Source of the DNA: Buttiauxella gaviniae
Lineage (GTDB): Bacteria; Pseudomonadota; Gammaproteobacteria; Enterobacterales; Enterobacteriaceae
NCBI RefSeq assembly: GCF_040786275.1
Contig: NZ_JBFMVT010000001.1
Location: 60,371 to 124,370 of the forward strand
Length of the DNA stretch: 64,000 nt
Direction: 5' to 3'
Part shown: in pieces, positions 52,265 through 61,295 of the stretch
How the letters are laid out: each line of letters begins with the position of its first letter
Numbering within the stretch: position 1 is the stretch's first letter
The notes under the pieces: generated by a model
What the model was told of the DNA's origin: nothing
The model's input: only the letters and a program-made list of their open reading frames with translations
Databases searched by the model: none
Translations under genes and position numbers: made by a program

Positions 52265-54861
52265 GCGGCTTTCACCCATTCTTCAAGTTCAAGGAGTTCC
52301 GGGCCGTATTTCTTCTCGGCCAGCAGGTAAGCGGCTTCTTCGGCTGTGGCTCCCGCCCCCTGTGCGTTCTGCATAAAGGCGAAGTCCTCACCGCGCGAGC
52401 TGAACATGGCGCGAGTGACAGGGTCGACAAACAGACGGTGGAAGGAGCTGAATTCCCCGGCACTGATAAGCAATGAGCTGTAGCCGGTCTGCAGCGCGGG
52501 CTGGAAGCCCCGGATAACTTCTTTTTCCATGTCAGAGAACTGGTCAGGGTTATCAGACAGGTATTGTTTAAACGCTTTCGCATCCTGCAGCAGGGTGATT
52601 TTGGTGGAGCTGTTGTTCCAGGCGGCTTCCGCTTCCTTACTGGCGCTGAAGTCCTTGATACCCTGGGTGATGGTGATAAACGAGCCCCGGTGGCGACGCA
52701 CGGTACGGTAGCCGGTTTCGATGAAGCGCGCGGCGTGCGGATTGGAACCGCCGAGCAGTCGCCATGCCTCATCGATGATGCAGACTTTTTTCAGGTCACG
52801 CGGGCTGTGGTACATCTTTTCCTGAATGGCCAGAATGAGCGAGAACAGGATGGAAGACAGCAGCTTCGGTTTGTCCTCAAGACTCAGCAGTTCCAGCACG
52901 GCAAAGCGAGTTTCGCCATCCAGCGTAGGATTGTCAGCATTGAAGTATTCGCCGTCCGGCCCCCAGGTACAGTAGGTTTCGAGCAACATGGCGAGCTCTG
53001 CCAGGCGGGCAATGATGGTGGGCTTGTCGGCAAACGCTTCGTTCACTTCCGGACTGGTCAGGTAGTTGTGAACGTCATCGATACGCGCCTTGCGCTGCTT
53101 TTTCCCCCACGCATCCATGACCGCTTTCTGCAAAATAGCCTCACAGACGCCATCAAGTGCCTCGCCGGGGCTGGCCAGCACCGTCAGCAGACGTACAATC
53201 CCTTCAGCGGAGTGATTGATATCTTTGATGTTGGCAAACGGGTTAAAGCGCAGCTTCGCGCCGTCCAGGTACACCCCGCCGGCCTGATGGCAGTAGTTCT
53301 TGTAGCTGTCACCCATATCAATAACCCAGGCAAAGCCGCCAGCGTTCAGCACGTCGCGCAAAATGCCCTGTGTCAGAAAGGATTTGCCTGCACCGGAGGT
53401 ACCCGTGACCGCGATATTGAAGTTGGTGCTGCCGTTCTCCTCTCCGAACATGTCAAAGAAAGCAACCTGGTTGCGGTAGGTTGGCAACGGCATTCCTACG
53501 TGTGATAACTGGCGTTCGGCCACGACCGGCATCAGGTTCACCGCATTCCACGATTTGCACCGCAGCGTGGCCCCGGTCATCTTCATGTCTTCCCACATCC
53601 CTTCCTGCATCACAAACGGGAAGCAGCCCAGCCAGTTACGCATCTGCTGGTACTGCACCGTCACCATCTCCAGATCGTTCTTACGGAACACGTTCACAGC
53701 GGCAAGCTCGCAGGACTGTGCATCGGTGTTGTTGTCCGGGGTGAACAGGGTGAGATTAAGGGACATTCTGCAGAAGGCGATTTCGTTGTTGGACAGCTGC
53801 TCACGGTTGCGACGCCATTCCTCCGCCTGCCGCTTCGTCCCCGGAAACAGCTGGCCATAGGCCGAGTTCGCTTTCTTCGAGAGGTCCATGTCCTTACGAA
53901 GCGCTTCGTTCTGGGTGGCCGTTTGTTCTTCCAGTTCCGTGGTCCAGGTGATCATAAATGGACACGGAATGCCGAGGTCAGGGAAGCGCAGGTTCTGCAG
54001 GTTGTCAGCCCCCTGCCAGAGCGCAAAACGTTTCGGGCTTTTACTGAGCTGCATATTTACGATACGACAGGCGGATGCCGGCAGACGCGTACCAGCCGAA
54101 TCGATGCTTTCAGGCAGTTCGACGCGAATATGCGACGGACGCACCCGGACATCGATGGCCGAGTCCACCACCTGGCGGTTGAGTTTTTCATCCTCGTTGT
54201 AATCGCCACTGGAAGTCATGACCTGATCATGGCGGTAGTTCATCATCTCGCGCATGATGGAGAGAAAAGCGTTCACATCCGTATTGATTGACTCAATACG
54301 CGCGGCATTGAGCGAGACACGGATGGTGTTACGTATCTGCACAAGTTCGTCCATCACCTGCTGAGTGAAGCGCTTCGCGGGTTTACCGAAAACGATGAAG
54401 ATTCGGTAGTTACGCAGATACAGCGGATATTCACGCTCGTTCGCCAGCCCCTTCAGTGCCGAACGCTGCCAGAAAGCCCGGGTGATTTTATTCAGATGGG
54501 TGGCCATCCCGCCCTTCCACATGTCGGTACTGACGCCGCGTGAAATTCTCTCACCCACACATTTACTGGCGACGAGAATGACGCTTACCGGTGTTTTGCG
54601 CGGCAGTTTTTTACGTAACATGTCATCGAGCGCCGCAATAACCTGCTCGTTCGCCCCCGGAAGCGGAGCCGCTTCGAGAATGAATCCGGCAGACCCGGCA
54701 TTAATAAAAAGCTCACTGGTTTCGTCGTAATAGCGATACGGAAGGGCTGAGACCAGAGACGGATATCCCCATGTCTGCTCAAGATTAGCGCGGGCTGTCG
54801 AGGCCCCATCCTCCTGCTTGCGGCTGTTAACCAGCCCCATCAGACTGTCGAGTATGCTCAT
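52261..54861 (-). CDS. traC: TraC pilus-assembly ATPase (VirB4 family)
   Basis: 866 aa (F: 875). Walker A GTSGAGKSFL near residue 490, Walker B CIIDEAWRLL near 700, and further conserved motifs (TGYRTVRRHRGSFITITQGI). The N-terminal domain carries the family's RxxF-type start (PSLVSALPYRYYDETSELF). It is a cytoplasmic hexamer docked at the channel by TraL and powers pilus assembly. It overlaps traV and trbI by four bases each. Confidence 0.97.
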   Translation of the reverse strand: MSILDSLMGLVNSRKQEDGASTARANLEQTWGYPSLVSALPYRYYDETSELFINAGSAGFILEAAPLPGANEQVIAALDDMLRKKLPRKTPVSVILVASKCVGERISRGVSTDMWKGGMATHLNKITRAFWQRSALKGLANEREYPLYLRNYRIFIVFGKPAKRFTQQVMDELVQIRNTIRVSLNAARIESINTDVNAFLSIMREMMNYRHDQVMTSSGDYNEDEKLNRQVVDSAIDVRVRPSHIRVELPESIDSAGTRLPASACRIVNMQLSKSPKRFALWQGADNLQNLRFPDLGIPCPFMITWTTELEEQTATQNEALRKDMDLSKKANSAYGQLFPGTKRQAEEWRRNREQLSNNEIAFCRMSLNLTLFTPDNNTDAQSCELAAVNVFRKNDLEMVTVQYQQMRNWLGCFPFVMQEGMWEDMKMTGATLRCKSWNAVNLMPVVAERQLSHVGMPLPTYRNQVAFFDMFGEENGSTNFNIAVTGTSGAGKSFLTQGILRDVLNAGGFAWVIDMGDSYKNYCHQAGGVYLDGAKLRFNPFANIKDINHSAEGIVRLLTVLASPGEALDGVCEAILQKAVMDAWGKKQRKARIDDVHNYLTSPEVNEAFADKPTIIARLAELAMLLETYCTWGPDGEYFNADNPTLDGETRFAVLELLSLEDKPKLLSSILFSLILAIQEKMYHSPRDLKKVCIIDEAWRLLGGSNPHAARFIETGYRTVRRHRGSFITITQGIKDFSASKEAEAAWNNSSTKITLLQDAKAFKQYLSDNPDQFSDMEKEVIRGFQPALQTGYSSLLISAGEFSSFHRLFVDPVTRAMFSSRGEDFAFMQNAQGAGATAEEAAYLLAEKKYGPELLELEEWVKAA

Positions 54862-55415
54862 TCTCCCCCCTCCCCGATAACACGATAGCTTTCATCCCAG
54901 TGGGATTTATTCTTCACGAACTCGACCACGGCAGGCTGATGAAAGTTGTCATCTGTATCCACCCAGGGCGCAATCCACAGACGCTGTGTTGCGTCAGGAA
55001 TACGCTGGACCGGAACACGCCCTGCCGTATTGACGGGCGTGGATGGCGTGTCCGGCCCCGTTGTCACCCGTGGGGTGACGACCGCACCAGTGCTGTCAGC
55101 CGGGGCGGTCGCCAGTGGTCGCGGTGCAATCGGCTTAGCGAGGGAGGTTCCGGTTGCTGCGACGGAGACAGGGCGCAACGGACTGACGGTCGGCGCTGTG
55201 TTACGCAGTGCCGGCAGGGTTTCACCCGCAGGCTTTTTTGTCGCTTTTGCCGCCGTCAGGTCATCCAGGCTTTTGCCCTGCGCGGCCAGTTTATTGGCCT
55301 CACTGGTGGTCAGGCACTGGTCGGTCGCACTCTTGTTGCAGTCGAAATCAGAATTCAGACCGGCGCAGCCAGTCAGCGCGCTGCACAGCAGTGCAGCGCC
55401 CATCATTTTTTTCAT
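54858..55415 (-). CDS. traV: TraV outer-membrane lipoprotein
   Basis: 185 aa (F: 171). The lipobox is LTGC (cysteine at residue 17). Other cysteines lie in DFDCNKS and DQCLTT. A Pro/Ala/Thr-rich middle leads to a conserved C-terminus (RIPDATQRLWIAPWVDTDDNFHQPAVVEFV). TraV anchors TraK and TraB in the F-type outer-membrane core complex. No traR follows it here, and traP, trbD and trbG are absent between traB and traV. Confidence 0.93.
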   Translation of the reverse strand: MKKMMGAALLCSALTGCAGLNSDFDCNKSATDQCLTTSEANKLAAQGKSLDDLTAAKATKKPAGETLPALRNTAPTVSPLRPVSVAATGTSLAKPIAPRPLATAPADSTGAVVTPRVTTGPDTPSTPVNTAGRVPVQRIPDATQRLWIAPWVDTDDNFHQPAVVEFVKNKSHWDESYRVIGEGGE

Positions 55416-55484
55416 GGGATAACTCCGTTTGGTATTTCAGAGGGGTAAAACGTTCAAAGCGGGTTCAGTACGGGAGCGGTGACA

Positions 55485-56891
55485 TCAGTTAATGGTGTCA
55501 CCGAGGCGCAGCTGGCTGGCCTGACGAAGGACGTCATCCGGATTAATGTTACCGACTGAGGCGGTGCGGGTTGTTGTGGCCTGAGTGGTCTGAGTGGCCG
55601 GTTGTGCTGCGACGGCGCCCTGTGCGGCATTACCGGCCTGCTGCAGCGCTTCCTTCGCCTTCTCCTCTTCAGCGTCCTCCAGGGTTTCCAGGCGGAAGCC
55701 CTTCTGGAACACCACCGTGACCTGGTTACCCGCACCGATATCAATCACCGGGTGATATTGTTCGGCGCGCTTAATCCAGTACTGGCTCAGCGTGTCGGCC
55801 GCTTTACTGGCCCCGCCGCCCAGTCCTTGTTTAAACACATCGCTGGCCCCCACATCCGCCGTGGCCCCGAGTCCGACTGAAGGTGTGGCGGCAGACTTTA
55901 TCCCTTCGCCAAACCCGGACAGAAGACCGGCTGCCCCGGCGTAACCGACAATCATGCCGTTACGCATCACCGGCTTGCCACGTACACCGCCTTTACCCTG
56001 GTAACTGACGTGGCCATCAAACTCCATATCCACATGCTTCCCGTTCTTGAGTACACAGCTTATGGATTTGGTGCGGACCACCCCGCGTTCGCTGGAAATA
56101 TCACCCCAGATTTCGCCCACAACAAAGCAGCCATCGGCGCTGTATTCTTTGTTATTGGGCATCTGGATGTTACCCAGCAGACGGATAGTCACGGGCTGAG
56201 TATTCTGCTGACCGGTGACGCTGGCGTTGGCGTCGGCCCCTTCAATCATGATGGCGTCAGAGAATGAACCGGACGGAATCCACGGAAGCTTTGTCGGCTT
56301 TTTTTTCAGGCTGTCATACGTGAACTTTGTGGTGGCCAGCCCGCCTGTTATGCGCTGCCCTGAGCCGCCCGGATAGAAACCCGCGCCCTGCCCCATGTTG
56401 ACGGCCCCCGTCCCACTGGTGGGGGTAATGGTGTATTCAGGCGGACGGGCCTGACCGGCAGCAACGGGACCCGGGAGTGGTGTTCCGTTCTGGCCAGCAG
56501 GTGGTGTCTGCTGTCCGGGGGTCTGGCTGCTGCCGGGGGCTTTAGTGAGCTGGTCATTCAGGCGCTGTATTTCAGCATCCTTTTCGGTCAGCTTCTGTTC
56601 GGTGGTCAGTTTGTTCTGCGTCACTTGCTGAGCGAGCGTGGCGAGCTGCTGCTCAAGCGAGGATGTTTTAGCCTGCTGCTGGGCCAGTGCCGCGTCGTTA
56701 ACCTGTTCGTTAAAGGTGGCGGTCACGACCCCGGTCATATTTGGTGCGGCGGCTGTCGCGGGATTTCTCTGCTGTTCCTGGTGGCTGCCGTACCATACGA
56801 CGCCGCCGGCGGTAGCGGCCCCGATAACGATAACGGATGACAGAACAGCAAGCTGGGTGCGGCGGGTTTTCAGGTTTTCGTTCAGACTCAT
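55485..56891 (-). CDS. traB: TraB scaffold protein (VirB10-like)
   Basis: 468 aa (F: 475). N-terminal cytoplasmic part, one membrane segment (QLAVLSSVIVIGAATAGGVVW), a coiled coil (AALAQQQAKTSSLEQQLATL), a Pro-rich linker, and the C-terminal VirB10 domain (SFSDAIMIEGADANASVTGQQ; GDISSERGVVRTKSISCVL). It spans the envelope and links TraL/TraC to TraK/TraV. Its start overlaps the traK stop. Confidence 0.95.
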   Translation of the reverse strand: MSLNENLKTRRTQLAVLSSVIVIGAATAGGVVWYGSHQEQQRNPATAAAPNMTGVVTATFNEQVNDAALAQQQAKTSSLEQQLATLAQQVTQNKLTTEQKLTEKDAEIQRLNDQLTKAPGSSQTPGQQTPPAGQNGTPLPGPVAAGQARPPEYTITPTSGTGAVNMGQGAGFYPGGSGQRITGGLATTKFTYDSLKKKPTKLPWIPSGSFSDAIMIEGADANASVTGQQNTQPVTIRLLGNIQMPNNKEYSADGCFVVGEIWGDISSERGVVRTKSISCVLKNGKHVDMEFDGHVSYQGKGGVRGKPVMRNGMIVGYAGAAGLLSGFGEGIKSAATPSVGLGATADVGASDVFKQGLGGGASKAADTLSQYWIKRAEQYHPVIDIGAGNQVTVVFQKGFRLETLEDAEEEKAKEALQQAGNAAQGAVAAQPATQTTQATTTRTASVGNINPDDVLRQASQLRLGDTIN

Positions 56892-57628
56892 GAGCGCGGT
56901 ACTCCATCATCTGAAAACACAATCCAGGCATACCCTTCACCACCGGCATAAAGCTGGTTTTGCGAGAGCATGACGGCCCGGACCCCTTTACGCCAGAAGT
57001 CACGCTCACGCAGGCTCTGGGTAATACTGCCGGGATTGTTCATGCGGAAACGGACAACCCGCAGGTGGTTGCCCACAAACTGGCGCTCGGGTGTCAGACG
57101 GACGGATGTGGCTGGCGTGTACGCCGTCATGCGGCTGACGGGATACTCCACATAGTCGTCAGGCACCTGACCGTTCACCACGGCGCGGGACAGGGCAACC
57201 AGTGTTTTTTCATAGGTCTGCCCTTCTTCCCATGCCTTCGCGTCGTCGTTCTTACGCAATGGTGGTGACATGGGGGTAAAGCGCAGGGTCTTGCCGTTAC
57301 CGGCCTGTGGTCTGACATTCAGGCTCAGCGATGAGCCGTGGTCAGTCTGTATAAACAGCGTGAAGTTCTGCGCAACAAGCGGCGACAAAATGAGTGCGCC
57401 GTCTTCCGTTGTGCTCTGGTCATAGGCTCCGGATGGCCCGCTGATGCTGGTAATCAGTTCCCCGTCGATAACAACCTTGCTGGGGTTGTTATTGCTGAGA
57501 GTGACATTAAAGGCGGCGTCGTTCTCAAACGGGATGGCGGCGGGGGCGGTAGCGGCCCGAAGGCCGCTGGTGAAGATTCCCGATGCCAGTAACACAGCAG
57601 CAGCTGCCGGTGAAATACGAAGTTTCAT
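56888..57628 (-). CDS. traK: TraK outer-membrane core protein (VirB9-like)
   Basis: 246 aa (F: 242). Signal peptide (ILLA-type; AAVLLASGIFTSGLRA). Domain segments include VTLSNNNPSKVVIDGELITSI, LFIQTDHGSSLSLNVRPQ and the C-terminal EGYAWIVFSDDGVPRS. It interacts with TraV and TraB in the outer-membrane core. Position and overlap with traB agree. Confidence 0.95.
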   Translation of the reverse strand: MKLRISPAAAAVLLASGIFTSGLRAATAPAAIPFENDAAFNVTLSNNNPSKVVIDGELITSISGPSGAYDQSTTEDGALILSPLVAQNFTLFIQTDHGSSLSLNVRPQAGNGKTLRFTPMSPPLRKNDDAKAWEEGQTYEKTLVALSRAVVNGQVPDDYVEYPVSRMTAYTPATSVRLTPERQFVGNHLRVVRFRMNNPGSITQSLRERDFWRKGVRAVMLSQNQLYAGGEGYAWIVFSDDGVPRS

Positions 57629-57639
57629 GGGCAGTCCTG

Positions 57640-58221
57640 TCAGTTGGTTGGGGGGTTCTGCTGAAGCTCCTCGAACGAATGAAGATGAACAATGCCGTTC
57701 TTGTAGCTGATTTTAAGACGGTAGGTTTTTGCCTGGTCCTTCAGGGGCGTGGTGATAGCACCATTGGTGGTGGCGGATTTCAGTGTGCCGCTGAACTCCA
57801 CGGAGCCATCGGACATGACACGAATATCCTTCGTATCAAAGCGGGTGGTGATGCCCCCTTTCTTGATGCGTTCAGCTTCAATATCCAGTGCTTTCTTCAG
57901 TGCATCCCGTTCGGTGGAAGGGACAAAACCGAGCAGCATATTCTGGTTATTGTCGATATTTTCCGGACTCACATTCAGCCGCCAGTATATAAATGAAGAG
58001 GCGAACATGGTCATGCCGGAAGCATCAGCGCCGACAGCGTCAGAGGTAAAGGGTTGGTTATAAGTCATAGGCGTGGTGACCGTTTTCTGGGTGGTGGCGA
58101 AATGCCATGCCAGTGAACCTGTCAGCACATTCCCCATGCCACTGAGAACTAATAATGAGGCAAGACCAATAAACGCATAACTGAGTTGTTTATCGCGTTC
58201 GCCTTTTATTTTCATTTTCAT
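57640..58221 (-). CDS. traE: TraE inner-membrane protein (VirB8-like)
   Basis: 193 aa (F: 188). One N-terminal membrane segment (SYAFIGLASLLVLSGMGNVL) and a periplasmic VirB8-like domain (FASSFIYWRLNVSPENIDNNQ; TYRLKISYKNGIVHLHSFEE). The ribosome-binding site GGAGGG is at the end of traL, so translation is probably coupled. Confidence 0.95.
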   Translation of the reverse strand: MKMKIKGERDKQLSYAFIGLASLLVLSGMGNVLTGSLAWHFATTQKTVTTPMTYNQPFTSDAVGADASGMTMFASSFIYWRLNVSPENIDNNQNMLLGFVPSTERDALKKALDIEAERIKKGGITTRFDTKDIRVMSDGSVEFSGTLKSATTNGAITTPLKDQAKTYRLKISYKNGIVHLHSFEELQQNPPTN

Positions 58222-58226
58222 GGGAA

Positions 58227-58532
58227 TTACGCCCTCCAGTGTCGGAAACTTGAATCAGGTATCTGTCGGAAGGAAATTTTGAATAAGAGCGAAGGGAGAT
58301 GCCAGTAACAGAAATTAAGTAACCAGAAGGACCCCTGCCCTTTTTTCAGGTATCTGACTAATGCCCACAACAGGCCCGCTATGATGGAAAGTTCCGTAGA
58401 CATATTATTGAGCACGCCGAGAATAACCAACGGCGCGACAATAAGGAGTTCATCGAGGGGCAAACCAAAATAGCGGTCCTGCTGATTGAGAGTTTCCGGG
58501 AAGTAATATTTATCTTCTTCCCCATTCATCAT
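58227..58532 (-). CDS. traL: TraL inner-membrane protein (VirB3-like)
   Basis: 101 aa from ATG 58532 (MMNGEEDKYYFPETLNQQ), which shares its A with the traA stop TGA; the frame is open upstream but inside traA. The motif YFGLPLDELLIVAP and the end IPDSSFRHW are the TraL signature. Two membrane segments. It recruits the TraC ATPase. Confidence 0.93.
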   Translation of the reverse strand: MMNGEEDKYYFPETLNQQDRYFGLPLDELLIVAPLVILGVLNNMSTELSIIAGLLWALVRYLKKGQGSFWLLNFCYWHLPSLLFKISFRQIPDSSFRHWRA

Positions 58533-58885
58533 CAGCTCGCAATAGCAAAGGCAATGCGGGTGAAGATAATACAAATAACCAGACCGAGGAAAACGAGGGG
58601 AGAGCGGACTTTAATATAGGTGAATAAGGCAATAATAATTTCGGCAATATAAAACCACTTCACAATTGACGAACCAGAACCGAACGTGGAGCTCACTGTT
58701 GCTTGTTGAGAGGCGAGCAGGTCAGTACCAGAGGCGAGTACCGGGTGAGCGACCATAAGTGAAATTAAAACCAACCCTCCGTTTTTGATGAATTTTTTTA
58801 ACTGGCGATTTTCACGAGCCTTTCGAAATAAAGACGCTACCGCCCATCCCTTTTCGACATTAAGGGCATTACCTTGAGTGAACAT
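58532..58885 (-). CDS. traA: TraA propilin
   Basis: 117 aa from ATG 58885, chosen because GGAG lies eight bases upstream; another in-frame ATG 24 bp earlier has no such site. A long leader (~51 residues) with basic residues (FRKARENRQLKKFIK) and a hydrophobic stretch ends in PVLA|SG, giving a ~66-residue mature pilin with two membrane helices (VKWFYIAEIIIALFTYI; PLVFLGLVICIIFTRIAFAI). F propilin is 121 with a 70-residue pilin. The segment TDLLASQQATVSSTFG matches the start of F pilin in pattern. Confidence 0.95.
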   Translation of the reverse strand: MFTQGNALNVEKGWAVASLFRKARENRQLKKFIKNGGLVLISLMVAHPVLASGTDLLASQQATVSSTFGSGSSIVKWFYIAEIIIALFTYIKVRSPLVFLGLVICIIFTRIAFAIAS

Positions 58886-59081
58886 GCTTGTTTCTCCGGA
58901 TGTAAACAAAGTTGATGTGAGTAAGTGTTTGTTTACTCACGCGATATTGTCCCATGACCCTAAAAAAAAAAAACTGTGAACAATGTCACATAAATGTAAA
59001 TAATTCGGATTTATCTGAATATGGTTGTGCGTAGGCTTTGCAATCAAGGTTGTTGTTGTGTTGCTAGTGAGATCTACACCT
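58886..59081. promoter_or_regulatory. Divergent promoter region of the transfer operon and the TraY-like gene
   Basis: About 195 bp between traA (-) and the TraY-like gene (+). It is AT-rich, with a poly-A run (58966-58976) and the repeat GTTTACTCAC-like dyad near 58916-58940 (GTGAGTAAGTGTTTGTTTACTCAC, arms GTGAGTAA / TTTACTCAC), which could be an operator. In F this segment holds the main transfer promoter. No traJ gene or finP-like antisense RNA is seen. Confidence 0.55.
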
Positions 59082-59723
59082 ATGAAAGTTAAAGAGAAAA
59101 TGTGGGAAGGTCGTGGGCGACCTCGAAAGTTCCGTCCTGGCGAAGCTGTGGAGTGGCGGCTGCGAGCGCCGGATAATTTGCTTATGGAATTACGAATATG
59201 TGCCCGGGCAGGGAAAAGAAGCGTTAATGATGAAATTATCGCAAGGTTGTTATTGTCACTTAATTACCATTCAGAGAAGCCAGTCATTAAAACTGCGGAG
59301 GGCGAACGCCTGATATCGCTGGCGGTGAAATTTGAGTTATGGCTGGGTGAATTACTCGATAGTGAGAAATGTCAGGGTGATACAGAAAATAAAACTGAAT
59401 CACCTGAAGAGCGGCTGTGGATGTGGCGTGAAGGCGAGCGAGTATTGCTTCCGGGGAAAACGACCGGTTACAGCATGCGCATTCCTGACAATCTCGCAGA
59501 AGAAATACGAATAATGGCGAGAGTTCACAAGCGCAGTCTGAATGACGAAATGCTGACAAGGTTAATGAACACGTTGGGTTATTTTACTGAGCGGATACTT
59601 GACCAGAATGAGGATGGTCAGGCACTGAAAGTACTGTGTATGGAGTTTGAGGTGTTTTTAAAAGAGAAAATAGCAGCGGCTGAAAAAGAGGCGTTTCCAT
59701 GGGATAAATCCAACCCATCCTGA
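59082..59723 (+). CDS. TraY-like regulator: tandem ribbon-helix-helix, on the opposite strand
   Basis: 213 aa from ATG 59082, or 207 aa from ATG 59100 (AAAGAG upstream). Two ~95-residue repeats each hold a ribbon-helix-helix: EWRLRAPDNLLMELRICARAGK, and GYSMRIPDNLAEEIRIMARVHK. Each continues with SVNDEIIARLLLSLNY or SLNDEMLTRLMNTLGY and a helical tail ending in a similar way (VKFELWLGELLD; MEFEVFLKEKIA). F TraY is also a tandem RHH, but 131 aa and on the tra strand between traJ and traA. Here it is divergent from traA and convergent with traM. It should bind oriT and the traA promoter; its relation to TraY is inferred from fold and place. Confidence 0.75.
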   Translation: MKVKEKMWEGRGRPRKFRPGEAVEWRLRAPDNLLMELRICARAGKRSVNDEIIARLLLSLNYHSEKPVIKTAEGERLISLAVKFELWLGELLDSEKCQGDTENKTESPEERLWMWREGERVLLPGKTTGYSMRIPDNLAEEIRIMARVHKRSLNDEMLTRLMNTLGYFTERILDQNEDGQALKVLCMEFEVFLKEKIAAAEKEAFPWDKSNPS

Positions 59724-59728
59724 TTTAT

Positions 59729-59747
59729 TGTGGCCGGTATCCTTCCG
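59729..59747. terminator. Hairpin between the converging traY-like and traM genes
   Basis: GGCCGG and CCGGCC with a 7-nt loop, in the 35-bp gap between two convergent stops. It may end transcripts in both directions; U-runs are poor. Confidence 0.5.
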
Positions 59748-59758
59748 GCCCTTCGGTG

Positions 59759-60154
59759 TTACCCTTCATTATTAACGAAGTGTCGGGATTCCGCTTCGTC
59801 TTCTGCTGTATTTATGCTGTTTAACAGCATATCAAGGGTATCTTCCAGTTTAGCCTCGCCATCTTTTCCTGTCATTTTCAAGTACATCTCTGCGAGTAAT
59901 GTTGCAATAAGTACTGTGCCCTCTCGTGAGCCGGCGGCTTTTCGTATAAGGTCTCTTTGATATCCTTCCAGATCGAATTGATGGCCATCATCACTATCTC
60001 TTTTATAAACTAATAATCCTAGACGTATTAGTTCATTGCACGTTGCTGAGATGTTTGCTTCCCCGGGGTTCGCGCCGTTCTGTAAATCCTGTTGAACGAT
60101 ATCACGGACCTCTCGCTCTATTTTATCTTTAAGGTAAATCCCTACTCTTCCCAT
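59759..60154 (-). CDS. traM: TraM relaxosome protein
   Basis: 131 aa (F: 127) from ATG 60154 with AAGG upstream. The N-terminus GRVGIYLKDKIEREVRDIV is the ribbon-helix-helix, followed by NISATCNELIRLGLLVYKR, the equivalent of F's FSATASMLLELGLRVH. The C-terminal helices (GTVLIATLLAEMYLKM) form the tetramer that binds the TraD tail. The neighbouring oriT DNA carries repeated candidate binding sites. Confidence 0.9.
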   Translation of the reverse strand: MGRVGIYLKDKIEREVRDIVQQDLQNGANPGEANISATCNELIRLGLLVYKRDSDDGHQFDLEGYQRDLIRKAAGSREGTVLIATLLAEMYLKMTGKDGEAKLEDTLDMLLNSINTAEDEAESRHFVNNEG

Positions 60155-60718
60155 ATTAATGACCTTACTGAGATGGTGTCGGAACCGACACTAACTTAAT
60201 TATTTTTAAAACTGGTGATACCGCAGGATACAGTGTCATCAACGTCCTGAGTCAGTGACCTCACTGGTTATACAGTAGTAGGTTTGTACACCAATATGTC
60301 TCACAGTGTGACACTGTACGATATTTAATACAATGATGTTCTTACACATCTACAATTGTACGATACATGTAATACATGTCGACACCAACAGGTATTCTAA
60401 TCCTATGATGTGATAGTGTCGGTATGTGCGATAAAACACCTCCAAACATAAAGTTTGCTCCTTTTTTTTAGATGTATCCACCTGATTTATAAGTAAATAT
60501 CTGCAAGACGAAGTCTTGCGTGGGGTGTGGTGTTTTAAATGGTTAGCAAAGAGCGGCTGGTAATAAGTGAGATTGTTCTTACATGATATATTCTGGCGTG
60601 CGGGTTCTCCGCTAAACAGGAGCGCTCACGCGCGTCTGTAGTGAATTATCTTGATAAAAACGATGGCGGCGGGTATTTTTTATTTGCCTGGTCTGTCGTC
60701 TGATTTAACACCTTTCCC
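60155..60718 (+). other. oriT: oriT: transfer origin with F-like nic site and binding repeats
   Basis: The nic sequence TTGCGTGGGGT|GTGGTG at 60516-60532 matches F. By analogy the + strand is cut between 60526 and 60527, so the DNA to the right is the leading region. A 7-bp stem (GCAAGAC GAA GTCTTGC, 60503-60519) touches the nic site. Toward traM lie a palindrome GTGTCGG AA CCGACAC (60177-60192) and two direct repeats TGTACGATA (60315-60323 and 60357-60365), 42 bp apart, about four helical turns. ACATGT AAT ACATGT lies at 60365-60379. These are candidate TraM, TraY-like or IHF sites. Confidence 0.9.
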
Positions 60719-60733
60719 GTGGGTATCCTGATA

Positions 60734-61258
60734 ATGAATAAATTACCATTGCTACTGCTTCCTCTTGCATTATCCTGTGCTGCTGCTCCACAAATGTGTT
60801 TCGATCAGGCCGGGCATGACTTCAGGATCGATCCATTGTTGCTCATGGCTATATCCATTAAAGAGAGCCACCTCAGAGCTGATGCCGTCAATAAAGACAA
60901 CCGGAATAAAACAGAAGATGTCTGCGGGATGCAGGTGAACAGTTCACATTATTCAAAACTGAACAGTTTTAATATTGACAGAAAAAGGTTACTGAGTGAT
61001 CCATGTATTTGTGTCTACAGCGGTGCCTGGGTACTGGCGCACAACTTCAGGTCATATGGACGTAACTGGGACAGTGTCGGAATATATAATACAGGTCCGT
61101 CGCAGAAACTGATTGCACAGCGCAAAAAATATGCCGATGAGATAAAGAGTATTTACAGAATTTTGTTGGCGAGAAAATCACTGACAGAGCAGCCTGGTAC
61201 AGTGGGGGAATACAGTACAGTGCCGGGTAATAAGGCCAGCATGCAAACACCAAATTAA
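60734..61258 (+). CDS. Lytic transglycosylase (orf169/IagB/VirB1 type)
   Basis: 174 aa from ATG 60734; a GTG at 60719 is in frame. Signal peptide (LLLLPLALSCAAA), then the SLT domain with catalytic Glu in ISIKESHL, GMQVNSSHY (GLMQIN equivalent) and VGIYNTG (AYNAG equivalent). It opens the peptidoglycan for the transfer channel. In F, orf169 has the same place, first gene of the leading region beside oriT and facing away from traM. A terminator follows. Confidence 0.9.
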   Translation: MNKLPLLLLPLALSCAAAPQMCFDQAGHDFRIDPLLLMAISIKESHLRADAVNKDNRNKTEDVCGMQVNSSHYSKLNSFNIDRKRLLSDPCICVYSGAWVLAHNFRSYGRNWDSVGIYNTGPSQKLIAQRKKYADEIKSIYRILLARKSLTEQPGTVGEYSTVPGNKASMQTPN

Positions 61259-61270
61259 TGATATAAAAAA

Positions 61271-61286
61271 CCCCGGCTAACCGGGG
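61271..61286. terminator. Bidirectional terminator
   Basis: CCCCGG CTAA CCGGGG flanked by six A on the left and a T-rich run on the right, between two convergent genes. Confidence 0.85.
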
Positions 61287-61295
61287 TGTTATTTT

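Noticed and set aside
29823..60154. Many long ORFs antisense to tra genes
   Set aside because: They are shadows of GC-rich coding frames, with no ribosome-binding sites or known domains.
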